Shown here: positions 1 to 7,005 of the stretch, piece by piece
Position numbering within the stretch: position 1 is the stretch's first letter
Layout of the letters: each line of letters opens with the position of its first letter
Assembly: GCA_964548905.1 (NCBI GenBank)
Contig: CAZJTL010000149.1
Location: 1 to 13,103, forward strand
Source of the DNA: CAZJTL01 sp964548905
Lineage (GTDB): Bacteria; Cyanobacteriota; Cyanobacteriia; Cyanobacteriales; Xenococcaceae
DNA: 13,103 nt
Direction: 5' to 3'
Made by a program: the position numbers and the translations under genes
Notes under the pieces: generated by a model
Told to the model about the DNA's origin: nothing
What the model saw: the letters and a program-made list of their open reading frames with translations, nothing else
Database searches by the model: none

Positions 1-291
1 GAGAGTGCGTAAATTATCGGGAGTTGGTGCTTTCGCTACATGATGGGCAAAAAGATCGAAATTTCCTTGCAATGGGTAATTTAGATGCGCCTTGGGGTTA
101 GTTTTACCAGTAGCAGGAAAAGTAGACAGTAAAATTCCTTCGCCTAGAACCTGTTCGGGACTATTGCTGTTGAATACAGGAATGTTATCTAACTTTCCAG
201 GTAAACTTCTTACCTCTTGATTCTGCACAATCTCTTGCGGTGTTGTTGGTGGCATAGGGGAAACTTGAGCAAGAGTAAAAATAGGTAACAT
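1..291 (-). CDS. DUF3370 domain protein, N-terminal part (cut by window edge)
   Basis: The minus strand reads open from an ATG at 291 to position 1 without a stop, giving 97 residues; the rest lies outside the window. It begins MLPIFTLAQ, a short hydrophobic stretch that could be the end of a weak signal peptide. It then has PQEIVQNQEVRSLPGKLDN, FNSNSPEQVLGEGILLST and FDLFAHHVAK, which I recognise as the start of the cyanobacterial DUF3370 family. Members are probably exported or envelope proteins; no biochemical function is known to me. The frame stays open upstream of the ATG for 22 codons to a TGA near 358-360, but that stretch has no ATG or GTG, so ATG 291 is the best start. No clear ribosome binding site is visible. 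Confidence 0.75.
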   Translation of the reverse strand, partial: MLPIFTLAQVSPMPPTTPQEIVQNQEVRSLPGKLDNIPVFNSNSPEQVLGEGILLSTFPATGKTNPKAHLNYPLQGNFDLFAHHVAKAPTPDNLRTL

Positions 292-508
292 AACTAAGTT
301 GTAATCCAGAATGATTTGTTTCTCAAATTCGGTGATATTCCCTATTCCTATGCTTTGTCAACTAAGATTGGTGCTTGGAAATAGCTAAAGACTTGGGTAA
401 TTATTGGGTGTGGGGTGCATTGGTGTCAACTCTTTTATTTCCATGAAACATTTTTGCACAGAACTCCGTAGAACAGAGATCTTGTATCATTCTCAACAAT
501 CGACTGGG

Positions 509-536
509 TTGAAAAGCAGATTGACTGAAGGATAAT
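509..536 (+). promoter_or_regulatory. sigma70-like promoter for the first toxin-antitoxin pair
   Basis: TTGAAA at 509-514 and GATAAT at 531-536, separated by 16 bases, each match the -35 and -10 consensus at five of six positions. The predicted transcript would start about 30 bases before the antitoxin ATG at 573. The rest of the 292-572 spacer shows no gene or strong hairpin. This is a consensus match only, not proof of activity. Confidence 0.45.
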
Positions 537-572
537 GAGATTAAAATTAAAGAAAGCTCAAAGGTGATAGCT

Positions 573-827
573 ATGACCATTCAACTCAATCTAAAGCCAG
601 AAATAGAAGCCCGTTTGCTCGATCGAGCTAAAATCCAGGGTGTCCCTCTCGATCGTTATCTCGAATCACTGATTGAAAGTCATTTGGCAAATCAGTCGAA
701 ACCTGAATGGAAAGTAATTCTCGATCGATTGGGTAGAAGTCCTTCCCTGGCAAAAGCACCACCTTTATCGGATGAAGCCATCAGCCGCGAAAGTATTTAC
801 CGCGAACGAGAAGATCGACAGCTATGA
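573..827 (+). CDS. VapB-like antitoxin of a type II toxin-antitoxin pair
   Basis: Small 84-residue protein predicted to bind and neutralise the PIN-domain toxin encoded directly downstream and to repress the pair's promoter. The N-terminal part (MTIQLNLKPEIEARLLDRAK) followed by a helix with DRYLESLIESHL resembles a ribbon-helix-helix DNA-binding segment. The C-terminal third is polar and charged (DEAISRESIYREREDRQL), as expected of a toxin-binding tail that folds on its partner. A GTG at 564 would add three residues, but AAGGTG at 561-566 is well placed as the ribosome binding site for ATG 573, so I chose 573. The stop overlaps the toxin start by four bases (ATGA), implying translational coupling. 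The antitoxin role rests mainly on this arrangement; the exact family is uncertain. Confidence 0.75.
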   Translation: MTIQLNLKPEIEARLLDRAKIQGVPLDRYLESLIESHLANQSKPEWKVILDRLGRSPSLAKAPPLSDEAISRESIYREREDRQL

Positions 828-1267
828 GTTATCTAGTAGATTCAAACGTTCTACTACGGTTAGTGTATCGACGCGATTTAATGCATGAAGATGCTCAAAG
901 TGCTTACGAGATGCTGCGCGAGCAAGAGCAGGAACTTTTTATTGTGTCACAAAACTTGATTGAATTTTGGGCAGTGGCAACGCGACCTACGAGTTCAAAT
1001 GGATTGGGATTGACAATAGAAGAAGCAGCTTATGAAAGTTCTCTTCTGAAGGGGCTTTTTATCTTAAAACCCGATATCCCTGAAATTTATGCCAAGTGGG
1101 AACAGTTGGTTATCAAATACCAAGTTAGAGGAAAAAAGGTTCACGATACACGATTGGTAGCTGCTGCGATCGCTCATCAAATAACCCATCTACTGACTTT
1201 CAACACTGATGATTTCAAACGATTCACTGAAATCACAGCGATCGATCCCCGTCATCTTTCGGTTTAA
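824..1267 (+). CDS. vapC: PIN-domain ribonuclease toxin (VapC family)
   Basis: A 147-residue PIN-domain protein, predicted to be a metal-dependent endoribonuclease that cuts RNA when freed from its antitoxin. The acidic residues expected in the active site are visible: D6 in LVDSN, E47 in NLIEFW, D108 in KVHDTRLVAA, and D129/D130 in the FNTDDF motif. The length is normal for VapC, and the fold appears complete and undamaged. The ATG overlaps the antitoxin stop (ATGA at 824-827), so the two genes form one transcription unit. The gene ends 25 bases from the convergent ABC ATPase gene, with no clear terminator between. RNA target and physiological role cannot be read from the sequence. Confidence 0.88.
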   Translation: MSYLVDSNVLLRLVYRRDLMHEDAQSAYEMLREQEQELFIVSQNLIEFWAVATRPTSSNGLGLTIEEAAYESSLLKGLFILKPDIPEIYAKWEQLVIKYQVRGKKVHDTRLVAAAIAHQITHLLTFNTDDFKRFTEITAIDPRHLSV

Positions 1268-1292
1268 GCATCATAAAAGTTAGTCGATGAAT

Positions 1293-2042
1293 CTAAGAGG
1301 AAGATTTTAAGTTTGAAGTCCCATATAGACTGATTGCTTGCTTAGGAGAGCCAATAAATTTAATCTTACCTCGCTCCAACCAAACTACGCGATCGCAGGA
1401 CTCCTGAATTAATTCCATGGAGTGAGAAACCAGCAGTACAGTAACATTTCCTTGCCAAAATTGTTGCATTCGCTGCTGACATTTTTGCTTAAAACGTTCG
1501 TCTCCTACTGAAAGTACTTCATCGAGAATTAAGATATCTGGATTAATATCAGTGGCGATCGCAAATCCCAATCTGGCTGCCATTCCTGATGATAAACCTT
1601 TGACAGGATATAAGGCATAATCTTCTAGTTCAGCAAATTCTAAGATCGCTTTAGTTCTCGCTTTCATCTGTTGGCGAGAAAAACCGAGCATCACGCCATA
1701 AAGAGTAATATTATCTACTACTGAAAGTTCAATATCGAAACCAGCGCCTAATTCAATTAGAGGTGCAATTTCTCCTTTAACTCTGATCTTGCCTGTAGTT
1801 GGTTGCAGAATACCAGAGATTAATTTTAATAAAGTAGATTTCCCCGAACCATTGGAACCGATAATTCCTAATTTTTCTCCCCTAGCGACAACTAAATCGA
1901 GATTATCTAAAACTAACTTTTTAGCAGGTTGGCGATATTTACCTTCTACAAAAGACAACAGTGTTTTCTTAAGATCGTAAGAAAATTCTTCTTGGGTTCT
2001 GCGTAAAAGAGAAACGCGCTCGAAACGAATAGCTTCTTCCAT
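1293..2042 (-). CDS. ABC transporter ATP-binding protein, polysaccharide/O-antigen export type
   Basis: A 249-residue ATPase subunit that would power an ABC-2 exporter moving a lipid-linked polysaccharide or teichoic-acid-like polymer across the inner membrane (Wzt/KpsT/TagH group). Visible motifs: Walker A GSNGSGKST (62-70), signature LSSGM (150-154), Walker B LILDE (171-175), the subfamily-typical EVLSVGD after it, and the H-loop histidine H207 in LLVSHS. The long N-terminal segment before Walker A and the IELGAGFDIELS stretch (97-107) are typical of this export subfamily. It ends at about 249 residues, so it lacks the C-terminal carbohydrate-binding domain found in some Wzt proteins. It starts 9 bases after the glycosyltransferase gene on the same strand, suggesting an operon. 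No permease partner is adjacent, which is unusual; it may lie elsewhere in the genome. Confidence 0.88.
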   Translation of the reverse strand: MEEAIRFERVSLLRRTQEEFSYDLKKTLLSFVEGKYRQPAKKLVLDNLDLVVARGEKLGIIGSNGSGKSTLLKLISGILQPTTGKIRVKGEIAPLIELGAGFDIELSVVDNITLYGVMLGFSRQQMKARTKAILEFAELEDYALYPVKGLSSGMAARLGFAIATDINPDILILDEVLSVGDERFKQKCQQRMQQFWQGNVTVLLVSHSMELIQESCDRVVWLERGKIKFIGSPKQAISLYGTSNLKSSS

Positions 2043-2051
2043 AAATGATAA

Positions 2052-3707
2052 TTAAACACCGTTTTTAAAATCTGGCTTAAAGTTAACAAAACGCTTGAAA
2101 TTTCGACCTTGAAAAACGTGAAAAGTTTCCGTGACAACACCACCTCTAGTAATCGAAATCGTGCCAATTTCTTCAAGACTACTGAAATAGGTTCGATAGG
2201 CTTGAGTTAGACCAGACATGGCTACAAATCGATTTAAAGTAATATAGAGAGCATCTTTACCGACAAAGCGATCGCCCTCAAACCAAAAGGTGAAACCACG
2301 CATATCATCTCCCAAACAAGTAATGGGAAGAGAAGTGAGGGGGCGAAGCGCCATATCAATTAAACCACCTAAATAGTAAGCATTAGTAAAAACGAAGCTA
2401 GATTCAGCTAAAGCTTTCATTAATAGGGGAGATTGGGCAAATTCTTTTCCTAGCTGTTGTAGGTCAATTAATTCAACAGAAGGGTCGTTTTTGGGCGAAA
2501 GAAAGCCACCAAAGAAGCTATATTGACTGGGTTTTTGCAGCGTTCCTAGATTGATGTGCAGCAGTACGAAGAGAAAGGCAGTAGTAACAATAATTCCAGT
2601 CCCTTTCCACCAACGTTCTACCCAAAGATACGATCGCTTCTGCCATTGCTGGGCATACCACCCTAGTAAAATAGTTAAACCCCAAAATCCTGGTAATTGC
2701 CAAGTTGGTAGAATTTGCTGTTTTCCTCCTAGAATGGTAAACCCTAGAGTTAGAGGTAGAGAAATCCAGAGAATTAATAATTGTTTTTGTTGCAGTTGAG
2801 AAGATTTAGCTGTGAATTGTTGAGATAGCGATCGCCAGCTAACCCACCATAAGGGTATTCCCATCGTCGGAAACAGATAGGCAATGCTAGCTAACCAAAC
2901 TAGGGCTACTTTAACTAAGCTATAGCCTCGATCTAATTGTGGTGCATCTGGTTTGGGAATAAAACGCCAAGATAGCTGAAAACGAAAAGAAAACCAATCA
3001 TGCTCTAGATTCCAAATTAAGATCGGCAATAGAGTGAGTAAAAATAAACTAATTCCTAACCATCCCCAAGGCGATCGAAAAACAGATAAGCGATCGCGAC
3101 TGAATAAGCAAAAACCCAATAACCCTAAAGCTAAGATAAAACCGTGATATTTACTTAAACAAGCTAACCCAACTAATACACCCAAAATTGCCAAGCGATA
3201 ACTAGGGAGGTAGCGATCGTCAAATGAAGGCAGGAGGTTATTTTTATCCTTTTTCCTTTGTCCAAAAAACTCGTTAATAGCACAATATATACTTGCCGAC
3301 CAAAAAAAGATTAAGGGACTATCAGGCAGAGTGAGAACGCCAAAACCAACTTGAAAAATAGGAATAACCGACGCGATCGCTAGAGTTAACCGAGCAACAT
3401 GATGATTAAACAGTTTAGCTGCACTTAGATATAACAGTAGCAAACTTCCTGTATATAAAATTAGCGTACCGATCCTGATCGTAAATTGGGAAACTGTACC
3501 AGTCAACCAAATACCAAAACCAGTTGTCAGAGCAACCAAAACGGGATGATCGTAATAACTCCAATCTAAATTTCGGCTATAGAGATAATAATATGCTTCA
3601 TCAAAACCAGGATAAAGCCAAACAGCAATTATCGATCTGAGTAAAAGTCCACCTAAAAGGAAGAATAAAACAAAGCGATTGGCATCTGCCAACCATTTCT
3701 TAAGCAT
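2052..3707 (-). CDS. GT39/ArnT-type integral membrane glycosyltransferase
   Basis: A 551-residue polytopic membrane protein of the PMT/ArnT superfamily (glycosyltransferase family 39). These enzymes transfer a sugar from a polyprenyl-phosphate donor onto a lipid or protein at the periplasmic face. After the first membrane helix comes PGFDEAYYYLYSRNLDWSYY followed by DHPVL. The Asp-Glu pair there sits in the first periplasmic loop, where this superfamily has its catalytic acid. Many hydrophobic helices follow over about 400 residues, then a soluble C-terminal part of roughly 130 residues. The frame can be extended upstream to a TTG at 3770, but that would overlap the divergent permease gene by 14 bases. 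ATG 3707 gives a normal start (MLKKWLADANRF) just before the first helix. It shares a likely operon with the ABC ATPase. Acceptor and sugar are unknown. Confidence 0.85.
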   Translation of the reverse strand: MLKKWLADANRFVLFFLLGGLLLRSIIAVWLYPGFDEAYYYLYSRNLDWSYYDHPVLVALTTGFGIWLTGTVSQFTIRIGTLILYTGSLLLLYLSAAKLFNHHVARLTLAIASVIPIFQVGFGVLTLPDSPLIFFWSASIYCAINEFFGQRKKDKNNLLPSFDDRYLPSYRLAILGVLVGLACLSKYHGFILALGLLGFCLFSRDRLSVFRSPWGWLGISLFLLTLLPILIWNLEHDWFSFRFQLSWRFIPKPDAPQLDRGYSLVKVALVWLASIAYLFPTMGIPLWWVSWRSLSQQFTAKSSQLQQKQLLILWISLPLTLGFTILGGKQQILPTWQLPGFWGLTILLGWYAQQWQKRSYLWVERWWKGTGIIVTTAFLFVLLHINLGTLQKPSQYSFFGGFLSPKNDPSVELIDLQQLGKEFAQSPLLMKALAESSFVFTNAYYLGGLIDMALRPLTSLPITCLGDDMRGFTFWFEGDRFVGKDALYITLNRFVAMSGLTQAYRTYFSSLEEIGTISITRGGVVTETFHVFQGRNFKRFVNFKPDFKNGV

Positions 3708-3756
3708 TTGGTCGAGAAAAATGGTCAAATAACATAGTGCATTGTATTCAATCTGA

Positions 3757-4935
3757 ATGAAACTCAGCAAACTTTATTTTTTTCCCTTATGGTTTTCTAA
3801 TTTATCAGTACTGGATCGATATCTTCTTACTGAGTTAACCTCAATTTTTATTTTTAGTGTTGGTATTTTTTCATCTGTTGGTGTCGCTGTTGGCACGTTA
3901 TCGGATTTAGCTAACAAAATATCTGATTTTAATTTACCTTTAATTGTTGCTATTCAAGTATTTATTTTAAAAATCCCCGAATATGCTGGTTATGCTCTAC
4001 CAATTTCTCTTTTATTAGCCACCTTGATGACTTACGGTCGTCTTAGCAGCGATAGCGAAACGATCGCCTTGCGTAGTTTTGGTATAAGTGTTTATCGTTT
4101 GGTTGCACCTGCCATTATTTTTAGTTTATTAATCACCACGATTTCTTTTTTGTTTAATGAATTAGTCGTTCCTGTTGCTAACTATCAAGCTACTTTCATT
4201 CAAAATCAATTTATTCCTGACCAGCGAACTTCTACCCAAAAACAAGATATTTTTTATCCTGAATACGAACAAGTTGAGTCAAACAAAGGCGTTCAAAAAC
4301 AAACTATCAAAAGCTTTTTTTATGCTCAACAATTTGATGGAAAAAACATGAAAAATTTGACTGTAATTAACTGGTCAAATCATCAAATAAGAAGAATTAT
4401 TATTGCCGAATTAGCTAATTGGGATCGAGAGCAAAAAGTTTGGAATTTTTATCGTGGTTTTGTTTATCAAGTCAAGCAAAAATCTCTCGATCGTAGTGAT
4501 GATATTTTGCCTTTCGATCGCCAGCAGTTTTCGCTTTCTAAAATTCCTTTAGATCTAGTAAAAGAAGCCCGCGATCCTTATGAAATGAACATAGCTCAAG
4601 GCTTTAAATATTTAGAATTACTTAAATTCAGTCAAGATGAAAAGAAAATTCTCATGCTTGAAGTTCGCATTCAACAAAAATTTGCTTTCCCTTTTATCTG
4701 TTTGATTTTTGGCATAGTAGGTTCGGCTTTAGGTGCGAGTTCTCAAGATATCAATAAAACCAGAAGTTTTGGTATAAGTGTAATCGTTGTATTTTTATAT
4801 TATTTACTAGGATTTTTGATTGGTGCTTTGGGTTTAATTGGTGTTATTTCTCCTTTTTGGGCAGCTTGGTTGCCTAATTTTTTAGGTTTAGGAATGGGAT
4901 GGAAGTTGTTAGTTAGAGCGTCTAATGGGGTATAG
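3757..4935 (+). CDS. LptF/LptG-family permease (YjgP/YjgQ)
   Basis: A 392-residue inner-membrane protein of the LptF/LptG family, the transmembrane half of the ABC system that extracts lipopolysaccharide from the inner membrane and feeds it to the periplasmic Lpt bridge. Three hydrophobic segments lie at about 25-48, 62-92 and 114-135. A polar periplasmic domain of about 150 residues follows (jelly-roll in the family), and three more helices fill the last 90 residues. The N-terminal LDRYLLTEL and the GRLSSDSETIALRSFGIS loop (94-111) are family hallmarks. Partner subunits (LptB, LptA, LptC) are not in the window. I cannot say whether it is LptF or LptG, and one cyanobacterial protein may fill both roles. 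The gene is divergent from the glycosyltransferase, leaving a 49-base shared promoter region, and ends at a strong terminator. Its base composition is clearly AT-rich. Confidence 0.88.
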   Translation: MKLSKLYFFPLWFSNLSVLDRYLLTELTSIFIFSVGIFSSVGVAVGTLSDLANKISDFNLPLIVAIQVFILKIPEYAGYALPISLLLATLMTYGRLSSDSETIALRSFGISVYRLVAPAIIFSLLITTISFLFNELVVPVANYQATFIQNQFIPDQRTSTQKQDIFYPEYEQVESNKGVQKQTIKSFFYAQQFDGKNMKNLTVINWSNHQIRRIIIAELANWDREQKVWNFYRGFVYQVKQKSLDRSDDILPFDRQQFSLSKIPLDLVKEARDPYEMNIAQGFKYLELLKFSQDEKKILMLEVRIQQKFAFPFICLIFGIVGSALGASSQDINKTRSFGISVIVVFLYYLLGFLIGALGLIGVISPFWAAWLPNFLGLGMGWKLLVRASNGV

Positions 4936-4960
4936 GGTAGAGGTTTCTATAAAAAAGAAG

Positions 4961-4999
4961 AAAATACCACCCGTTGCTAATGAGAACAGGTGGTATTTT
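4961..4999. terminator. bidirectional intrinsic terminator between the LptF/G gene and folE
   Basis: AAAATACCACC (4961-4971) pairs perfectly over 11 bases with GGTGGTATTTT (4989-4999). After one C/A mismatch, GTT (4973-4975) pairs with AAC (4985-4987), leaving a 9-base loop. The plus-strand stem ends in TTTT. The minus-strand transcript runs from the stem into TTTTCTTCTTTTTT. The hairpin can therefore end both convergent transcription units. Confidence 0.85.
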
Positions 5000-5046
5000 A
5001 GCAGTCTTAAAAGGTTGAAAGTTAACCTTTACTCACTGGAAAAGTA

Positions 5047-5832
5047 TTAAAAAAAGCTCGGCTGATGGCGAATCAGATTTAAAAATTCTTCTCTAGTTTT
5101 TTGCTCGTCTTGGAACACTCCTAACATAGCGCTGGTGACAGTCCAAGAACCAGGCTTTTCAACTCCACGCATAGACATACACATGTGAGTTCCTTCCATA
5201 ACCACAGCAACACCTTGGGGTTCTAAAATTTCTTGAATTGCTTCTGCAATTTGACGAGTAAGACGTTCTTGAACTTGCAAGCGTCGAGCATACATTTCCA
5301 CAATACGAGCTAATTTACTCAAACCAACTACTTTTTGATTGGGTATGTATGCTACGTGTGCTTTACCCATAAAGGGAAGCATGTGATGTTCGCAGAGGCT
5401 AAAGAAAGTAATATCTCTAACCAAAACCATTTCGTTATGTCCTTCATCAAAGATGGCACCATTAACTAGAGTTTCTAAAGACTGGTCATAGCCTTGTGTT
5501 AGAAATAACATTGCCTCTGCTACTCTTTTCGGAGTCTTCAGTAGTCCTTCCCGTTTGGGATCTTCGCCTACAGCTTCCAGCATATCGCGTACTGCGTCCA
5601 TCATTTTTTCTTTAGCACTTTCTAAAGCAGGATTGATTTGTGCTGGTTGACCGTTGTGACTATTGCGATCTGGTCGGCTTGATACTCGATCGATTAGATT
5701 GGGACTGAGTGAAGCATTGCCTTTACCGTTGCTGATTATAGAAGAACTATTCCCGTTCGCCTTCCTGAGCAGGGAAGAACCATTCCCGTTGCTCTTACCG
5801 TTACCGTTACCGTTAGAAGAAACTTTGGTCAT
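5047..5832 (-). CDS. folE: GTP cyclohydrolase I (FolE)
   Basis: Converts GTP to 7,8-dihydroneopterin triphosphate, the first step of folate and pterin synthesis. The 261-residue protein has a complete FolE core from about residue 72. Zinc ligands are C147 and H150 in CEHH (147-150) and C218 in HMCMSMRGV; these are offset by a constant 37 from E. coli C110, H113 and C181, so the core is collinear. EGLLKTPKRVAEAM (95-108), GLSKLARIVEMYARRLQVQE (170-189) and the C-terminal FLNLIR also fit. The first 70 residues are a low-complexity tail rich in Asn, Gly and Ser (NGNGNGKSNGNG), partly coded by tandem hexamers, and are not needed for the fold. It lies 65 bases downstream of a co-directional dehydrogenase gene and ends at the bidirectional terminator. 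No ribosome binding site is evident at the ATG. Confidence 0.95.
   Translation of the reverse strand: MTKVSSNGNGNGKSNGNGSSLLRKANGNSSSIISNGKGNASLSPNLIDRVSSRPDRNSHNGQPAQINPALESAKEKMMDAVRDMLEAVGEDPKREGLLKTPKRVAEAMLFLTQGYDQSLETLVNGAIFDEGHNEMVLVRDITFFSLCEHHMLPFMGKAHVAYIPNQKVVGLSKLARIVEMYARRLQVQERLTRQIAEAIQEILEPQGVAVVMEGTHMCMSMRGVEKPGSWTVTSAMLGVFQDEQKTREEFLNLIRHQPSFF
5795..5815. repeat. TTACCG hexamer repeat inside the folE 5' end
   Basis: Three and a half tandem copies of TTACCG on the plus strand (5795-5815) encode alternating Asn and Gly on the minus strand near the start of FolE. Related but imperfect CCGTT-containing units occur between 5700 and 5795. Because the unit is six bases, gain or loss of copies would keep the reading frame. 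Confidence 0.8.
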
Positions 5833-5844
5833 AATTTAAAGTTT

Positions 5845-5861
5845 GAGTTGAACTCTGAGTT
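5845..5861. promoter_or_regulatory. interleaved palindromes just upstream of folE (possible operator)
   Basis: GAGTT-G-AACTC (5845-5855) and AACTC-T-GAGTT (5851-5861) share a central arm, giving three alternating half-sites in the 65-base gap between the dehydrogenase and folE, 13 bases before the folE start codon. This could be a protein-binding site or a small RNA structure. I know of no regulator with this site, so the call is tentative. Confidence 0.25.
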
Positions 5862-5897
5862 TAGTTTTGAATTTAGAAAAATTGCGCCAGTGAGAGG

Positions 5898-6626
5898 CTA
5901 TAGGGCACCCGCACTAGGCATAAGTGTCAATTCTTCCAAGACAGCGCCTGCTGGAAGCAAAGCTGCGTAGAGAATTGACTGGGCGACAATTTCTGGTGTT
6001 AACATTGCCTCCCGATTAAAATCGGCTTTAACTGTGTCTGTATCCCAAATAGGAGTGTTGACTGCACCTGGAGAAATGCTGACGACGCGAATACCGTTAG
6101 CTCTTTCTTCAGCAGCTAAAGTTTTGGAAAAAGCGAGCAAACCTGCTTTACTGACGCTGTAAGCTCCCCACCCAGGAAAAAAGTTACTTGCAGCAATAGA
6201 AATAACATTGATAATTGTTCCTGAAGAGCGATCGCGCATCTGTGGCAATATTCCCTGTACGCATTGAAATACACTAGTTAAATTGAGATTTATTACCCTT
6301 TGCCAATCATTCAAACTAGTGTCGCTAATCAGGTTGGTATAACCCATACCAGCATTGTTAACTAAAATGTCGATCGAGCCAAAGTCATTGGCGATCTCGG
6401 CTATTTTCTCGGAGACAGTCTCTAGATTGGCTAAATCTAGTTGATAAGCTTGACTTTCCACTTCAGTTTCCCTAGCAGCACTGGCAATAGCTTCTAGTTG
6501 TTCCAGAGAACGGCTCACTAAAGCTACATCAATTCCTGCTTTAGCAAAAGCTAAAGCTGTATGTTTGCCGATGCCACTACTAGCTCCCGTAATTATTGCC
6601 CGCAGCTTAGGTTTGTCAAAATTCAT
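5898..6626 (-). CDS. short-chain dehydrogenase/reductase (classical SDR)
   Basis: A 242-residue NAD(P)-dependent oxidoreductase with a Rossmann fold. Visible motifs are the cofactor loop TGASSGIG (13-20), D64 in the QLDLAN segment that contacts the adenine ring, NNAG (90-93), catalytic-type residues N115, S143, Y156 and K160 (YSVSK), and the SPG turn (185-187). The length is normal for a classical SDR. R39 in VSRS after the second strand suggests a preference for NADPH. The substrate cannot be told from the sequence; FabG-like ketoreductases and many cyanobacterial SDRs look alike. The gene precedes folE by 65 bases on the same strand. A role in pterin reduction is possible but rests only on this position. 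Confidence 0.85.
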   Translation of the reverse strand: MNFDKPKLRAIITGASSGIGKHTALAFAKAGIDVALVSRSLEQLEAIASAARETEVESQAYQLDLANLETVSEKIAEIANDFGSIDILVNNAGMGYTNLISDTSLNDWQRVINLNLTSVFQCVQGILPQMRDRSSGTIINVISIAASNFFPGWGAYSVSKAGLLAFSKTLAAEERANGIRVVSISPGAVNTPIWDTDTVKADFNREAMLTPEIVAQSILYAALLPAGAVLEELTLMPSAGAL

Positions 6627-7005
6627 GATGTGGTTAGAGTTTGATATTTATGGAACTTAGTTTCACTCGCTTACCAAAAAGATGAGATGCACCCTTAAGC
6701 ATCTTTACTAGAACTAGATTCATTGATTTTTGAAAAAATCTGGAAAAGAACGATTACAATCGTTGCTTGCATTCAATATCAATACTCGGTTGACTTAACT
6801 CCAAATCGCTTTATTGCTGGTACTAACAAGCTAGCATTTCGGCTGTTAATTTGCTTCAATGCCCCGTGTCTAAAGAATGAACAAATTGTTCTTTGGCAAC
6901 TGCTTGTCAGTACTCAAAAAGAGTATTACGAAATGTTGCCTCGAAAATTATAACACTGTAATTAAAAGAATTATTAAAAAATTATTTACAAAAATCGTAA
7001 ATTTT
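6627..7005. other. intergenic spacer between accA and the dehydrogenase, no convincing gene
   Basis: This 379-base stretch is the promoter region of the dehydrogenase-folE unit and the 3' region of accA. It holds a hairpin AGATGC(6685-6690)/GCATCT(6699-6704) and a perfect palindrome GAACAA-A-TTGTTC (6879-6891). Two plus-strand frames of about 70-76 codons occur, but they resemble no protein I know, start poorly, and one runs into accA antisense. I see no gene here. Confidence 0.6.
6984..7002 (-). terminator. weak AT-rich terminator candidate after accA
   Basis: ATTTAC (6984-6989) and GTAAAT (6997-7002) form a 6-base stem with a 7-base loop, starting 4 bases after the accA stop in the direction of transcription. 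Just beyond it the minus strand reads AATTTTTTAATAA. The U-rich tail fits a terminator, but the stem is short and poor in GC. Confidence 0.35.

Noticed and set aside
1789..1980. Plus-strand open frame of 63 codons opposite the ABC ATPase
   Set aside because: Fully antisense to a well-supported gene and not similar to any known protein; a shadow frame.
1946..2176. Minus-strand frame of 76 codons across the ABC/glycosyltransferase junction
   Set aside because: Overlaps both real genes in another frame on the same strand; no family features.
2518..2799. Open frames on both strands inside the glycosyltransferase gene
   Set aside because: Short, contained in a clear membrane-protein gene, with no recognisable domains.
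3708..3770. TTG start at 3770 for the glycosyltransferase
   Set aside because: Would overlap the divergent permease gene; ATG 3707 gives a normal N-terminus just before the first membrane helix.
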